DNA of 64,000 nucleotides, from contig CALXOF010000008.1 of the NCBI GenBank assembly GCA_944389945.1, positions 1 to 64,000 of the forward strand. Direction: 5' to 3'. A program made the translations under genes and the position numbers. Below, piece by piece: positions 40,050 to 49,719 of this stretch. The notes beneath the pieces were generated by a model. That model was not told the DNA's origin. It saw only the letters and a list, made by a program, of their open reading frames with translations, and did not search any database. Each line of letters opens with the position of its first letter. Position 1 is the stretch's first letter. The stretch is from an uncultured Kiritimatiellota bacterium. GTDB taxonomy: Bacteria; Verrucomicrobiota; Kiritimatiellia; RFP12; DVOR01.

Positions 40050-40826
40050 ATGGACACCCAACAGGAACCCAAGATCAAAATCCGCGCCCGCAAGCTCTCC
40101 TTCTTCTATGAAGGTGGCCACCAGGCCCTCTTTGACAACGACCTGGACATCCCCGAGCGCCAGATTACCGCCGTTATCGGCCCCTCCGGCTGCGGCAAAT
40201 CCACCCACCTGCGCACCTACAACCGCATCTACTCCCTCCATCGCGGCCAGCGCGCCGAGGGTGAGGTCCTTCTCGATGGCGAGAACATTCTTGACCCCAA
40301 GACCGACCTCCTCACCCTTCGCCGTCGCGTGGGCATGATCTTCCAGAAGCCCACCCCCTTCCCGATGAGCGTCTTCGACAACGTCGCCTATCCCCTGCGC
40401 CTGCACTTCAAGCTCAGCCGCAAGGAGATCGAGGAGCGCGTCGAGGCCGCCCTCCAGGGCGCCTCCCTCTGGGACGAAGTGAAGGATCAGCTCCGCAAGT
40501 CCGGCCTAGCTCTCTCCGGTGGCCAGCAGCAGCGTCTCTGCATCGCCCGCGCCATCGCCGCCGAACCCGAGGTGCTCCTCATGGACGAGCCCACCTCCGC
40601 CATCGACCCCGTGGCCACGCTGAAGATTGAGGACCTCGTCCTCCGTCTGCGCGAGCGCTTCACCATCGTCATCGTGACGCACAACATGCAGCAGGCCGCC
40701 CGTATCAGCGACCGCACCGCCTTCTTCTACAAAGGCCGCATCATCGAGGTCGGCCCCACCCAGCAGATCTTCACCGCCCCCAAGGAAAAGAAGACCGAGG
40801 AATACATCACCGGCCGCTTCGGTTGA
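40050..40826 (+). CDS. pstB: Phosphate ABC transporter ATPase PstB
   Basis: 258-aa ATP-binding subunit driving phosphate import. Walker A is [18 protein letters not shown], the Q-loop [23 protein letters not shown], the signature [16 protein letters not shown], Walker [13 protein letters not shown] and the switch His in [15 protein letters not shown]. All are intact and characteristic of PstB (TPFPMS is diagnostic). A separate promoter-like TATAAT overlaps its stop region before phoU. Confidence 0.97.
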   Translation: MDTQQEPKIKIRARKLSFFYEGGHQALFDNDLDIPERQITAVIGPSGCGKSTHLRTYNRIYSLHRGQRAEGEVLLDGENILDPKTDLLTLRRRVGMIFQKPTPFPMSVFDNVAYPLRLHFKLSRKEIEERVEAALQGASLWDEVKDQLRKSGLALSGGQQQRLCIARAIAAEPEVLLMDEPTSAIDPVATLKIEDLVLRLRERFTIVIVTHNMQQAARISDRTAFFYKGRIIEVGPTQQIFTAPKEKKTEEYITGRFG

Positions 40827-40834
40827 GTTATAAT
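40824..40834 (+). promoter_or_regulatory. Possible internal promoter before phoU
   Basis: A perfect TATAAT (40829-40834) lies at the pstB stop, 35 bases before phoU. No good -35 lies in the coding sequence upstream. It could give basal phoU-phoBR expression when pst is repressed. Confidence 0.4.
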
Positions 40835-40869
40835 AGACACCGTAACGCAACAACAGAGGATTCACCATC

Positions 40870-41535
40870 ATGAGAGACCGTTTCAACTTCGAGATCGAAT
40901 CCCTCAAGCAGCGCCTGCTCGACCTCGCCACCTCCGCCGACCGCGCCCTCGTGCGCGCCATCCGCGCCGTTGACGGCACCGCTGAGGACGCCCGCGCCAT
41001 CATCGCCAACGACGCCTCCATCGACGCCGAGGAAGTCAGCATCGAGGAAGAGTGCCTCAAGCTCATGGCCCTCTATCAGCCCGTCGCCGGCGACCTCCGC
41101 CTCCTCGTCACCGTCCTCAAGGTCAATGGCGAGATCGAGCGCGTGGCCGACATGGCCTCCAACATCGCCGCTCGTGCCATCGACATGGCCGAGGCCCACG
41201 TCGAGCCCGAAAACCGCTTCGACTTCGCCCCCATGCTCGAGCGCGCCCACAAGATGCTCCGCGGCTCCCTCGACGCCTTCGTCTGCCACCGTTCCGACCT
41301 TGCTCGCAAGATCATCCTGGAAGACGACGCCGTCGACGCCCTCAATGCCGCGCACTACGCCAACGCCCGCGACAAGCTCCTTAAGAGCCCCGCCCAGGCC
41401 TCCTACATCCTCGACTGCGTCACCGTCTCGCACTGCATCGAGCGCATCGCCGACATCGCCACCAACATCTGTGAGGATGTCGTCTACCTCGAAGAGGGCC
41501 AGATCGTCCGCCACCAGAAGCGCATCGAGGCCTAA
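40870..41535 (+). CDS. phoU: Phosphate signalling protein PhoU
   Basis: 221-aa helical protein made of two PhoU repeats. Each repeat carries the conserved acidic/metal-binding pattern: EEECLKLMALYQPVAGDLRLLVTVLKVNGEIERVADMASNIA (key E-R-V-A-D) and SYILDCVTVSHCIERIADIATNICEDVVYL (key E-R-I-A-D-x-A-T-N). PhoU links Pst activity to PhoR and prevents toxic phosphate uptake. AGAGGA lies upstream of the ATG. phoB follows 25 bases later. Confidence 0.95.
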   Translation: MRDRFNFEIESLKQRLLDLATSADRALVRAIRAVDGTAEDARAIIANDASIDAEEVSIEEECLKLMALYQPVAGDLRLLVTVLKVNGEIERVADMASNIAARAIDMAEAHVEPENRFDFAPMLERAHKMLRGSLDAFVCHRSDLARKIILEDDAVDALNAAHYANARDKLLKSPAQASYILDCVTVSHCIERIADIATNICEDVVYLEEGQIVRHQKRIEA

Positions 41536-41560
41536 CCACCCCCTCCCAGGAGAAGCCGTT

Positions 41561-42238
41561 ATGGCAAACATGATTCTGATTGTTGAAGACGAGGAAGCCA
41601 TCCGCGACCTCATCCGCATCAACCTCACCGCCGCCGGCTTCTCCTGCGAGGAGGCCGAGGACGGCTTGCAGGCCCTCACCAAGGCCAAGGCCGCCCGCCC
41701 CGACCTCATCCTCCTGGACTGGATGCTCCCCGGCCTCGACGGCCTCGGCGTCCTGCGCAAGCTCAAGGCCGACTCCGCTCTCTCCACCGTCCCCGTCCTC
41801 ATGGTCACCGCCAAGAGCGAGGAGAACGACGTCGTCCTCGGCCTCGAGATGGGCGCTTCCGACTACGTCACCAAGCCCTTCTCCAACAAGGTCCTCATCG
41901 CCCGCATCCGCGCCCTCCTCCGCCGCGGCGAGGAAGACCCGCCCGAGGAGATCATTCGCTACGCCTCCCTCACCCTCATCCCCGGCCAGCGCCGTGCCGT
42001 CCTCGCCGGCGAGGAACTCTCCCTCACCTGCGGCGAGTTTGACCTCCTTGCCCTCCTCAGCTCTCGCCCCGGCCACGTCTACACCCGCAGCCAGATCGTC
42101 GCCCGCACCAAAGGCGAAGACTATCCCGTCACCGACCGCGCCGTCGATGTCCAGGTCGTCAACCTGCGCCGCAAGCTTGGCCCCTTCGGTGAGCGCCTCG
42201 AGACCGTCCGCGGTGTCGGCTATCGTATGCGTGGCTGA
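41561..42238 (+). CDS. phoB: Phosphate regulon response regulator PhoB
   Basis: 225-aa OmpR/PhoB-type response regulator. The receiver domain has the acidic pocket VEDEE, phospho-acceptor Asp53 in LLDWMLPG, VTAKSEE and the Lys in VTKPF. The C-terminal winged helix contains LSLTCGEFDLLALLSSRPGHVYTR (key L-T-x-x-E-F-x-L-L) and DRAVDVQVVNLRRKLG for DNA contact. AGGAG lies 10 bases before the ATG at 41561. Next to pst, phoU and phoR, the Pho role is well supported. Confidence 0.93.
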   Translation: MANMILIVEDEEAIRDLIRINLTAAGFSCEEAEDGLQALTKAKAARPDLILLDWMLPGLDGLGVLRKLKADSALSTVPVLMVTAKSEENDVVLGLEMGASDYVTKPFSNKVLIARIRALLRRGEEDPPEEIIRYASLTLIPGQRRAVLAGEELSLTCGEFDLLALLSSRPGHVYTRSQIVARTKGEDYPVTDRAVDVQVVNLRRKLGPFGERLETVRGVGYRMRG

Positions 42239-42292
42239 GTCCTCTTTCGGCCAAGTCCCCAACTATCCAAACTCTTAACCCTCGTTCCTGCC

Positions 42293-44044
42293 ATGATGAA
42301 GCATCGCGACTTAATCTTCCTTGCCTTCCCGCTTAGCGTGTTGGTTCTTGTCATTGTCGCCGTCGGCCTCCTCTTCCACCAGTTCCGCGCCTTCGAGAAC
42401 GCCTATATCCAGGACGCCCAGGAGACCCTCCGCCAGGACGCCCACTTCGTTGCCCGCGTCATCGACGATGACCTCCGCTCCGGCGACCAAAAGGCCATCC
42501 AGGAACACTTCTCTTTCTTCACCGGCAAGCCCCTCCGTTTCACCCTCATCGCTCCTGATGGCAAGGTCGTGGCCGAATCCGATGTGCCCCTCGCCAACCT
42601 CGCCAACCACGGCGACCGCCCCGAGGTTCAGGCCATCGATGCCGATGGCGACTTCGAGACCCGCTACTCCACCACCATGAACGCGTGGTTTCTTTACTAC
42701 GCCATGCCTCTTGAGGATCATGATGGCTGGATTCTTCGCGCCTCCCTCCCCACCGCCGCCGTTGATGCCGCCATCGACCAGGTTCGTATGACCGTCATCC
42801 TCGCCCTCTGCGCCGGCCTCATCGTCGCCGTCGCCCTCTTCCTCTACCTCTTCTTCCGCGTCCGCCCGCACTTCAACGCCCTCCAGTCCTCCGCCGTCGC
42901 CATCGCCCGCGGCCACCTCGACACCCCCATCGACGTCCCCCGCAACGGGCCCCTCCGCGAGCTCGCCAAGGCCATCGCCGTCATGGGCCGCCAGCTCCGC
43001 AACCGCATTGACGAGCTCCGCCGTGAGCGCGACGACTTCGACACCCTCTTCAACACCCTCCGCGAGCCCCTCCTCCTCGTCGCCCCCAACGGTAACATCC
43101 TCCGCTCCAACCGCGCCGCCGCCGACCTCTTCGGCGAGGCCGTCGCCACCCCCGGCTTCCGCATCGAGCGCACCGCTTGCCCCGAGCTCATCGCCTACGT
43201 CCGCGGCGCCTTCACCGAGCCCACCCTCCACGGCCGCGAGATTCCCTTCGATGACGGCGGCACCCCTCGCGCCCTCCTCGCCCACGCCGTCCGCATGGAG
43301 CGCGAAGGCACCCTCTGCATCCTCGTTCTCCTCACCGACCTCACCGACCTCCGCCGTCTCGAGTCCTTCCGTTCCGACTTCGTCGCCAACGTCTCTCACG
43401 AGATCAAGACGCCCCTCGCCGCCATCCTCTCCACCGTCGAGACCCTCACCGAACTCCAGCTTGACGACGCCGGGCGCAAGCACTGCCTCGACATCCTCAC
43501 CCGTCAGGCCCGCCGTCTCAACGATCTCGTCCAGGACATTCTCTCCCTGGCCGCCATCGAGCGCCGTCAGACCGCCGGCACCAAGGACTTCACCGAGATT
43601 CGCCTCGATTCCCTCGCCACCGATGCCATCGCCCTCGAGCAGGACGATGCCGACCGCGCCGGCGTCAAACTCCTCACCGAGCCCGCCTCCCTCCCGGCCG
43701 TGACCGTCCGCGGCGACGCCCACCTCCTCGAGCAGTCCCTCGTCAACCTCCTCTCCAACGCCCTGCGCCACTCCGGTTCCCCCACCGTCACCCTCGGCCT
43801 CCAGGTTGAGGACGGCCACGCCGTCATCACCGTCGCCGACCAGGGCTGCGGCATTGCCACCGAACACCTCTCTCGCCTCTTCGAGCGCTTCTACCGCGTC
43901 CATCAGGACCGTTCCCGCGAGAAGGGCGGCACCGGCCTCGGCCTCGCCATCGTCAAGCACATCGCCCTTCTGCACCACGGCTCCGTCGAGGTGCACTCCA
44001 CCCTGGGCGAAGGCACCGTCTTCACCCTCCGCCTCCCCCTCTGA
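42293..44044 (+). CDS. phoR: Phosphate regulon sensor histidine kinase PhoR
   Basis: 583-aa membrane sensor kinase. The N-terminus has a membrane helix (LSVLVLVIVAVGLLF), an extracytoplasmic domain of about 140 aa, a second helix (VILALCAGLIVAVALFLYL), a HAMP region, a PAS domain (FDTLFNTLREPLLLVAPNG) and HisKA with phospho-His369 in VSHEIKTPL. The ATPase has N-box LLSNALRHS, VADQGCGI and GGTGLGLAI. The large external domain is unlike E. coli PhoR, which lacks one, and resembles Bacillus-type PhoR. Ends at a terminator. Confidence 0.92.
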   Translation: MMKHRDLIFLAFPLSVLVLVIVAVGLLFHQFRAFENAYIQDAQETLRQDAHFVARVIDDDLRSGDQKAIQEHFSFFTGKPLRFTLIAPDGKVVAESDVPLANLANHGDRPEVQAIDADGDFETRYSTTMNAWFLYYAMPLEDHDGWILRASLPTAAVDAAIDQVRMTVILALCAGLIVAVALFLYLFFRVRPHFNALQSSAVAIARGHLDTPIDVPRNGPLRELAKAIAVMGRQLRNRIDELRRERDDFDTLFNTLREPLLLVAPNGNILRSNRAAADLFGEAVATPGFRIERTACPELIAYVRGAFTEPTLHGREIPFDDGGTPRALLAHAVRMEREGTLCILVLLTDLTDLRRLESFRSDFVANVSHEIKTPLAAILSTVETLTELQLDDAGRKHCLDILTRQARRLNDLVQDILSLAAIERRQTAGTKDFTEIRLDSLATDAIALEQDDADRAGVKLLTEPASLPAVTVRGDAHLLEQSLVNLLSNALRHSGSPTVTLGLQVEDGHAVITVADQGCGIATEHLSRLFERFYRVHQDRSREKGGTGLGLAIVKHIALLHHGSVEVHSTLGEGTVFTLRLPL

Positions 44045-44084
44045 GGCGATTTCTTCCTCTTCTCTCAATCCACCTCAACCCCAG

Positions 44085-44114
44085 GCCTCGAGACCCACCA
44101 GTCTCGGGGCTTTT
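44085..44114 (+). terminator. Terminator of the pst-pho operon
   Basis: Stem GCCTCGAGAC / GTCTCGGGGC (one G-T wobble) with a CCACCA loop, followed by TTTT, 40 bases after phoR. Confidence 0.8.
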
Positions 44115-44172
44115 CATTGATTGATGAGGCGCTGAGCAAGCCCCCAAAAACACCCCTAGAACCTCCCTTCGC

Positions 44173-44258
44173 GGACCCTTAAGGGTTTCGGGTCGGACCA
44201 CTATAGGGTCTCGACCTCGACCACTATAGGGATTGACCTCGGACCACTATAGGGTCTC
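44173..44258. repeat. Palindrome-array element, copy E
   Basis: Cores CCCTTAAGGG, CCACTATAGGG, CCACTATAGGG and CCACTATAGGG are centred at 44180.5, 44203.5, 44226.5 and 44249.5, exactly 23 bp apart. The third core is the hybrid form where copies B and D have a perfect CCACTATAGTGG. The left flank (AACACCCCTAGAACCTCC) resembles copy A, and CTTCGCG resembles copy B. Confidence 0.92.
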
Positions 44259-44262
44259 AAAA

Positions 44263-44770
44263 CGTCCCCTTACGGACCTCCACAGAAGGGGCGAGGGTTG
44301 AGGCCAATACGGTCCGGGGAAGTTTCCACGAAGACACGAAGGAACGCAAGGGCCTGGGCACTTCACCGTTCGGCCCTTCGGGCCTCACTATCGTGCCCAT
44401 CCCTTGCGTTTCTAGTGTTTGTCGGGAGGCATCATCCCTCGTACCTGGCACGTCGCAGACGTGCCTGCGGGTGCAGGGGGTGTTTCCCCCTGCCGGGGTG
44501 TGGGGCAGCGCCCCACAGCTTTCTAATCAGCTAATCAACCAATCAGCCAAATCCTTTGTGTCCTTCGTGTTCTTTGTGATTTTCAATCATTCTGGAAGTC
44601 CTGCCGGCGGTAGCCGGCTCCAAATCTGCCTTAATCTGCGAAATCTGCGGTTCCAACACTGGCAGTCCGTCTCTGTGTTCCTCTGTTTTCCTCTGTGCCC
44701 CCCTGTGTCTACAAAACTTCCCCGGACACTATTCGGACAGTATTGATTGGTGCGAACGCGGCGGAGAAAT
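44263..44770. other. Non-coding region of dispersed intergenic phrases
   Basis: About 500 bases without a gene, made of short phrases that recur in the window. GTCCTGCCGGCGGTAGCCGG (44599-44618) is the reverse complement of the start of the repeat at 56085. TTAATCTGCGAAATCTGCGG (44631-44650) recurs at 57250 and, inverted, at 51511. Phrases of the type CACGAAGACACGAAGG and CCTTCGTGTTCTTTGTG are also present and nearly complementary to each other. Open frames across it have no family resemblance. Confidence 0.6.
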
Positions 44771-44780
44771 GTGCTATAGT
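44771..44780 (+). promoter_or_regulatory. Extended -10 of the GH2 gene
   Basis: AATGTGCTATAGTAAGG contains TATAGT (44775-44780) with the upstream TGTG context, 24 bases before the ATG at 44805. Confidence 0.6.
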
Positions 44781-44804
44781 AAGGATAACGAAAGGATGGT
44801 GCCC

Positions 44805-47800
44805 ATGAAAGGTACGTTGCTCGCGATTGTTGGGAGTTTGGCGTTGACGGCGGTGGCCGCGCCGCCGACGATGAATTTGTCCGGTGAATGGCAGGTGGCG
44901 TTGGGCGACGCGAAGCCCGTTGCTGTAACGTTGCCCGGGACATTGGGTGACGCGAAGTTGGGGCCTGCGGCCGAGAAGGCCGTCTATGGCGCGCTCACGC
45001 CGCGTCACCAATATGTCGGCCCGGCCACCTACACCAAGACCATCACGGTCACGCCGGAGATGACGGGCGACTATGAGCTCTTCATGGAGCGCGTGATGTG
45101 GAAGAGCACGGTCACGCTCGATGATACGGCGTTGGGTTCCTGCGATTCCCTTGCCACGCCGCACGTCTATGCCATCCCGGAGCGCTTGCTGACACCCGGC
45201 ACGCATACGCTGACCATCACCATCGACAACTCGCTCATCCATCCCATCGGCGAGAAGAGCCATAGCTATGGCGACTCCATGCAGACGCGTTGGAATGGTG
45301 TCATCGGCGAGTTCGCGCTCCGCCCCCGCAACCCGCTTCGCCAGGCGCGCGTCTTCGCGCCCTTCGGCAACGAGGTGACGGTGCGTCTGCCCAAGTTGTC
45401 GCACCCCGTGAACGACACCATCGAGGGCTTGCAGATTGAGGGCAAGCCCGTTGTGGCCGAGCTTGAGAATGTCCCGGCCGAGATGGTGAAGGCTACGGCC
45501 GATACGCTTGTTCTGCGTGTCCCGGGCGCGAAGCCGTGGAGCGAGTTCGATCCGCAGCTCTACACGCTCGTCCTGCGCTGGAATGGCCTGGAGCACCGCA
45601 TTCGCTTTGGGTTTCGCTCCTTTGAGGTCAAGGGCAACCGCCTGTACATGAACGGCAAGCCCTTTTTCGTGCGTGGCAACACCGAGAACTGCCATTTCCC
45701 GCTCACGGGCTATCCGGCGATGGACAAGGCCGCGTGGTTGCGTATCTTCTCCATCCTCAAGGGCCAGGGCGTGAACCAAATCCGTTGCCACTCGTGGTCC
45801 GTGCCGCAGGCGGCCTTCGACGCGGCGGATGAGCTGGGTCTCTTGGTCTCGCCCGAAATCGTCTGGATTGACGCCAACTGGATGACGCGCGACCACAAGT
45901 ATCTCAAGGGTATCGGCAAGGGCCCGAAGGACGTGGATGATTTCATCCACAACGAACTCTTCCGTATTCTTGACGCCTATGGTAATGCGCCCTCTTTCTT
46001 CTCCATGAGCGTGGGCAACGAGCTCGGCGCGGCGGACTTCAACCTGCTCGGTAAGTGGATGGAGGAATGCCGCGCCTATGACGGCCGCCATCTCTATGCC
46101 GCCTCCTCCGCGCGCCAAATCTCCTCTGGTGATGACTTCTACATTACCCATAACTATCCCGGCGTCGGCATGATGCGTGAGCGCCGCCGCGATGGTACGG
46201 ACTGGGACTACGAGGACGTCTACCGCCGCACCAAGCTCCCCACCATCGCCCACGAAATCGGCCAGTGGCCTGTCTTCCCCAATTTTGACCGCGAGATTCC
46301 CAAGTACACCGGCATCCTCCGCCCCTGGAACCTGGAGAACCTCCGCGAGGACAGCGCCAAGGCCGGTGTCCTGCGCTTCAACGACGCCTACGCTCGTGCC
46401 TCGCTCATGACCAACCGCCTGATGTATAAGGACGAGATTGAGAGCTTCATGCGCACGCCTTCCTGCGCCGGCCTCCAGTTGCTCGGTGTGCAGGACTATT
46501 CTGGCCAGGGCGAGGCCCTCATCGGTTGGCTCGATTCCTTCTATGACGTGAAGCCCGGTGCCGAGCGTGCCGTCCCTGTGGCGGATTACTTCGCGCCCGT
46601 CGCCATGCTCGCCCGCTTCCCCAAGTACACCTGGCGCAGTGACGAGACCTTCACCGCCAAGCTCGTGGTTCATAACTATGGTCCCGAGCCGATCAACGGC
46701 CCCTTCGCGTGGTCTATCCCGGCCCTCGGTCAGAGCGGCTCCTTCGGGCAGACCGTCCAGCCCGGCGCCGTCCAGCAGGTGGGCACGATTTCTTGCACGC
46801 TCTCCAACCTCAAGGCCCCGGCCAAGATTGAGTTGACCTTCGGCGACAACAAGTGGCCGCTCTGGGTCTATCCCGCCGACATCTCCGCCGACGTCCCCGC
46901 GGGCGTTACCCTCACCGACGACCCCGCCGAGGCCAAGGCGGTCCTTGCCAAGGGCGGCCGCGTCCTCTTCGACGCCCACGCTTGCCCCAACCCCAAGGCC
47001 ACCATCTTCTCCTCCTTCCGTCCCGTCTACTGGGGCACCACCTGGTTCCCCGGTCAGCGCCAGACGACCCTCGGCATGGTGGTGCAGGACAAGAGCCCCG
47101 CCTTTGCAGCCTTCCCCACCGAGGATTGGCAGGATTGGCAGTGGCAGCACCTCGTCAACGGCGCCACCACCTTCCGTATCACCGGCGCGAGCGAGGACTT
47201 CACGCCGCTGGCGATGCCCATTGTCGACTTCCACAAGCCCGCGCTCGCCGCGCTCCTCTTCGAGACCGCCGTTGGCCCGGGCAAGCTCCTCGTCTCCGGC
47301 GTCGACCTCACGGCGAACCGTCCCGAGGCCAAGCAGCTCCGCCGTTCCCTCTTGGACTATGTCGCCTCCGATGCCTTCGCGCCCAAGGCCGCCATCGCCG
47401 AGAAGGACCTCTGGGGCCTCTTCTACGATGCCCGTGCGAACCTCGCGCCGCGTCCCGCCGAATATAAGAATGCGGTCGTCTACATCGAGTGCGCCGCGCT
47501 CCTGAATCGGCAGAACCAGGACACCCCGTGGGAGGCCAAGCGCGACCGCGCCGAGCTCGTCGCCGGCACCTATGCCATCACCGGCCGGGGCCTCCGTACC
47601 TGGGCTGACAAGGATGGCAAGTACTGGGTCGGTGATGACCTCACCATCACCCTCAAGAACTGCTCCAACGTCCGCGGCAAGTTGCTCGTCCGCTTCCGCG
47701 ACCCCAACAACAACGGCCGTACCGCCAAGGGTTCCTTTGACGGCAACCGCTCCTTCAATGTCCCCCGCCATGCCAAGGGTAAGGGTAATCCGGACGGTTC

Positions 47801-47927
47801 CTACTGGGTGGAGCTCCCCGTGGACATGGAGGACTTCTTGGACGGCAAGCTGGAGCTTCGCATCCAAAAGACCTCCGGCCCCAACTTCATGATTGACCGC
47901 CTCATCATCCTCCCCAACGAGGCCTAA
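44805..47927 (+). CDS. Secreted GH2-family beta-glycosidase
   Basis: Exported glycosidase of 1040 aa. The signal peptide is MKGTLLAIVGSLALTAVAA. It contains the GH2 sugar-binding jelly roll (LSGEWQVALGD onward), an immunoglobulin-like domain (FDPQLYTLVLRWNG), and a barrel with FFVRGNTENCHFP, acid/base Glu406 in SVGNELG and nucleophile Glu484 in IAHEIGQW. The region after residue 640 is a long beta-rich tail specific to a subgroup I cannot name. Substrate could be beta-galactosides, glucuronides or mannosides. The ATG at 44805 has AAAGG at a good distance and starts the signal peptide; in-frame ATGs at 44769 and 44796 do not. Monocistronic. Confidence 0.87.
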   Translation: MKGTLLAIVGSLALTAVAAPPTMNLSGEWQVALGDAKPVAVTLPGTLGDAKLGPAAEKAVYGALTPRHQYVGPATYTKTITVTPEMTGDYELFMERVMWKSTVTLDDTALGSCDSLATPHVYAIPERLLTPGTHTLTITIDNSLIHPIGEKSHSYGDSMQTRWNGVIGEFALRPRNPLRQARVFAPFGNEVTVRLPKLSHPVNDTIEGLQIEGKPVVAELENVPAEMVKATADTLVLRVPGAKPWSEFDPQLYTLVLRWNGLEHRIRFGFRSFEVKGNRLYMNGKPFFVRGNTENCHFPLTGYPAMDKAAWLRIFSILKGQGVNQIRCHSWSVPQAAFDAADELGLLVSPEIVWIDANWMTRDHKYLKGIGKGPKDVDDFIHNELFRILDAYGNAPSFFSMSVGNELGAADFNLLGKWMEECRAYDGRHLYAASSARQISSGDDFYITHNYPGVGMMRERRRDGTDWDYEDVYRRTKLPTIAHEIGQWPVFPNFDREIPKYTGILRPWNLENLREDSAKAGVLRFNDAYARASLMTNRLMYKDEIESFMRTPSCAGLQLLGVQDYSGQGEALIGWLDSFYDVKPGAERAVPVADYFAPVAMLARFPKYTWRSDETFTAKLVVHNYGPEPINGPFAWSIPALGQSGSFGQTVQPGAVQQVGTISCTLSNLKAPAKIELTFGDNKWPLWVYPADISADVPAGVTLTDDPAEAKAVLAKGGRVLFDAHACPNPKATIFSSFRPVYWGTTWFPGQRQTTLGMVVQDKSPAFAAFPTEDWQDWQWQHLVNGATTFRITGASEDFTPLAMPIVDFHKPALAALLFETAVGPGKLLVSGVDLTANRPEAKQLRRSLLDYVASDAFAPKAAIAEKDLWGLFYDARANLAPRPAEYKNAVVYIECAALLNRQNQDTPWEAKRDRAELVAGTYAITGRGLRTWADKDGKYWVGDDLTITLKNCSNVRGKLLVRFRDPNNNGRTAKGSFDGNRSFNVPRHAKGKGNPDGSYWVELPVDMEDFLDGKLELRIQKTSGPNFMIDRLIILPNEA

Positions 47928-47960
47928 GCTCGGGACGCGTCAAGCGTAGCCCAGAAACAA

Positions 47961-47994
47961 AGAAGGCCCTCGGCCACAATGCCGAGGGCCTTCT
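47961..47994. terminator. Bidirectional terminator between GH2 and queD
   Basis: Perfect 14-bp stem AGAAGGCCCTCGGC / GCCGAGGGCCTTCT with a CACAAT loop, placed between convergent genes. T-rich ends on both strands. Confidence 0.88.
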
Positions 47995-48013
47995 TATATC
48001 GTTTTGCAGGGGG

Positions 48014-48436
48014 TCAGGAACGATAGGTTGCTACGGAGGCCGGCGTCTCGCTGACGGAGACCGCCGTCACCGGCAGGCCCCTGTCGCGCAGTTTCTGGAA
48101 GAAGTGCGCGGCTAGGCATTCGGAGGTGCTCCGGTGCGGCAGGTCGTAGACGCGCAGGCCGTGGCGGCGGAGCGTGGCCGCGATGTCGCACTCGACCTCC
48201 GACTGCGTGTCGCAGAGGAAGGCATGGTCGCAGGGGCCGACAATCTCTTCATTGAGGACGGTCTTGAGCTCCTTGAAGTCCATGACCATGTCCTCGGGCT
48301 GGCCTTCGAGCGGGGGGACGTTCCCAAGCTCGACGGTGACGCGGTAGGTGTGGCCGTGGAGGTTGCGGCACTGGCCGCCGTGTCCGGTGAGGAGGTGGGC
48401 GGCGTCAAAGGTGACGGTCTTGGAAACGGTGAGCAT
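48014..48436 (-). CDS. queD: 6-carboxytetrahydropterin synthase QueD
   Basis: 140-aa enzyme of the T-fold family making 6-carboxy-5,6,7,8-tetrahydropterin for queuosine/7-deazaguanine synthesis. Zinc ligands are in FDAAH and NLHGHTY; the catalytic Cys is in GGQCRNLHGH, and VMDFKELK and CDHAFL are typical, as is the C-terminal VSVSETP. It is the last gene of the helicase operon, 11 bases after the second helicase. No queC, queE or queF is in the window. Confidence 0.93.
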   Translation of the reverse strand: MLTVSKTVTFDAAHLLTGHGGQCRNLHGHTYRVTVELGNVPPLEGQPEDMVMDFKELKTVLNEEIVGPCDHAFLCDTQSEVECDIAATLRRHGLRVYDLPHRSTSECLAAHFFQKLRDRGLPVTAVSVSETPASVATYRS

Positions 48437-48447
48437 GGCGATTCCTT

Positions 48448-49711
<1,264 letters not shown>

Positions 49712-49719
<8 letters not shown>

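Noticed and set aside
42311-44068. 585-codon open frame antisense to phoR, and a similar one over the porin gene
   Set aside because: Acidic low-complexity products with no start signals; sense genes are unambiguous.
44709-47867. 1052-codon open frame antisense to the GH2 gene
   Set aside because: Same composition effect; the sense strand carries catalytic motifs, ribosome site and terminator.
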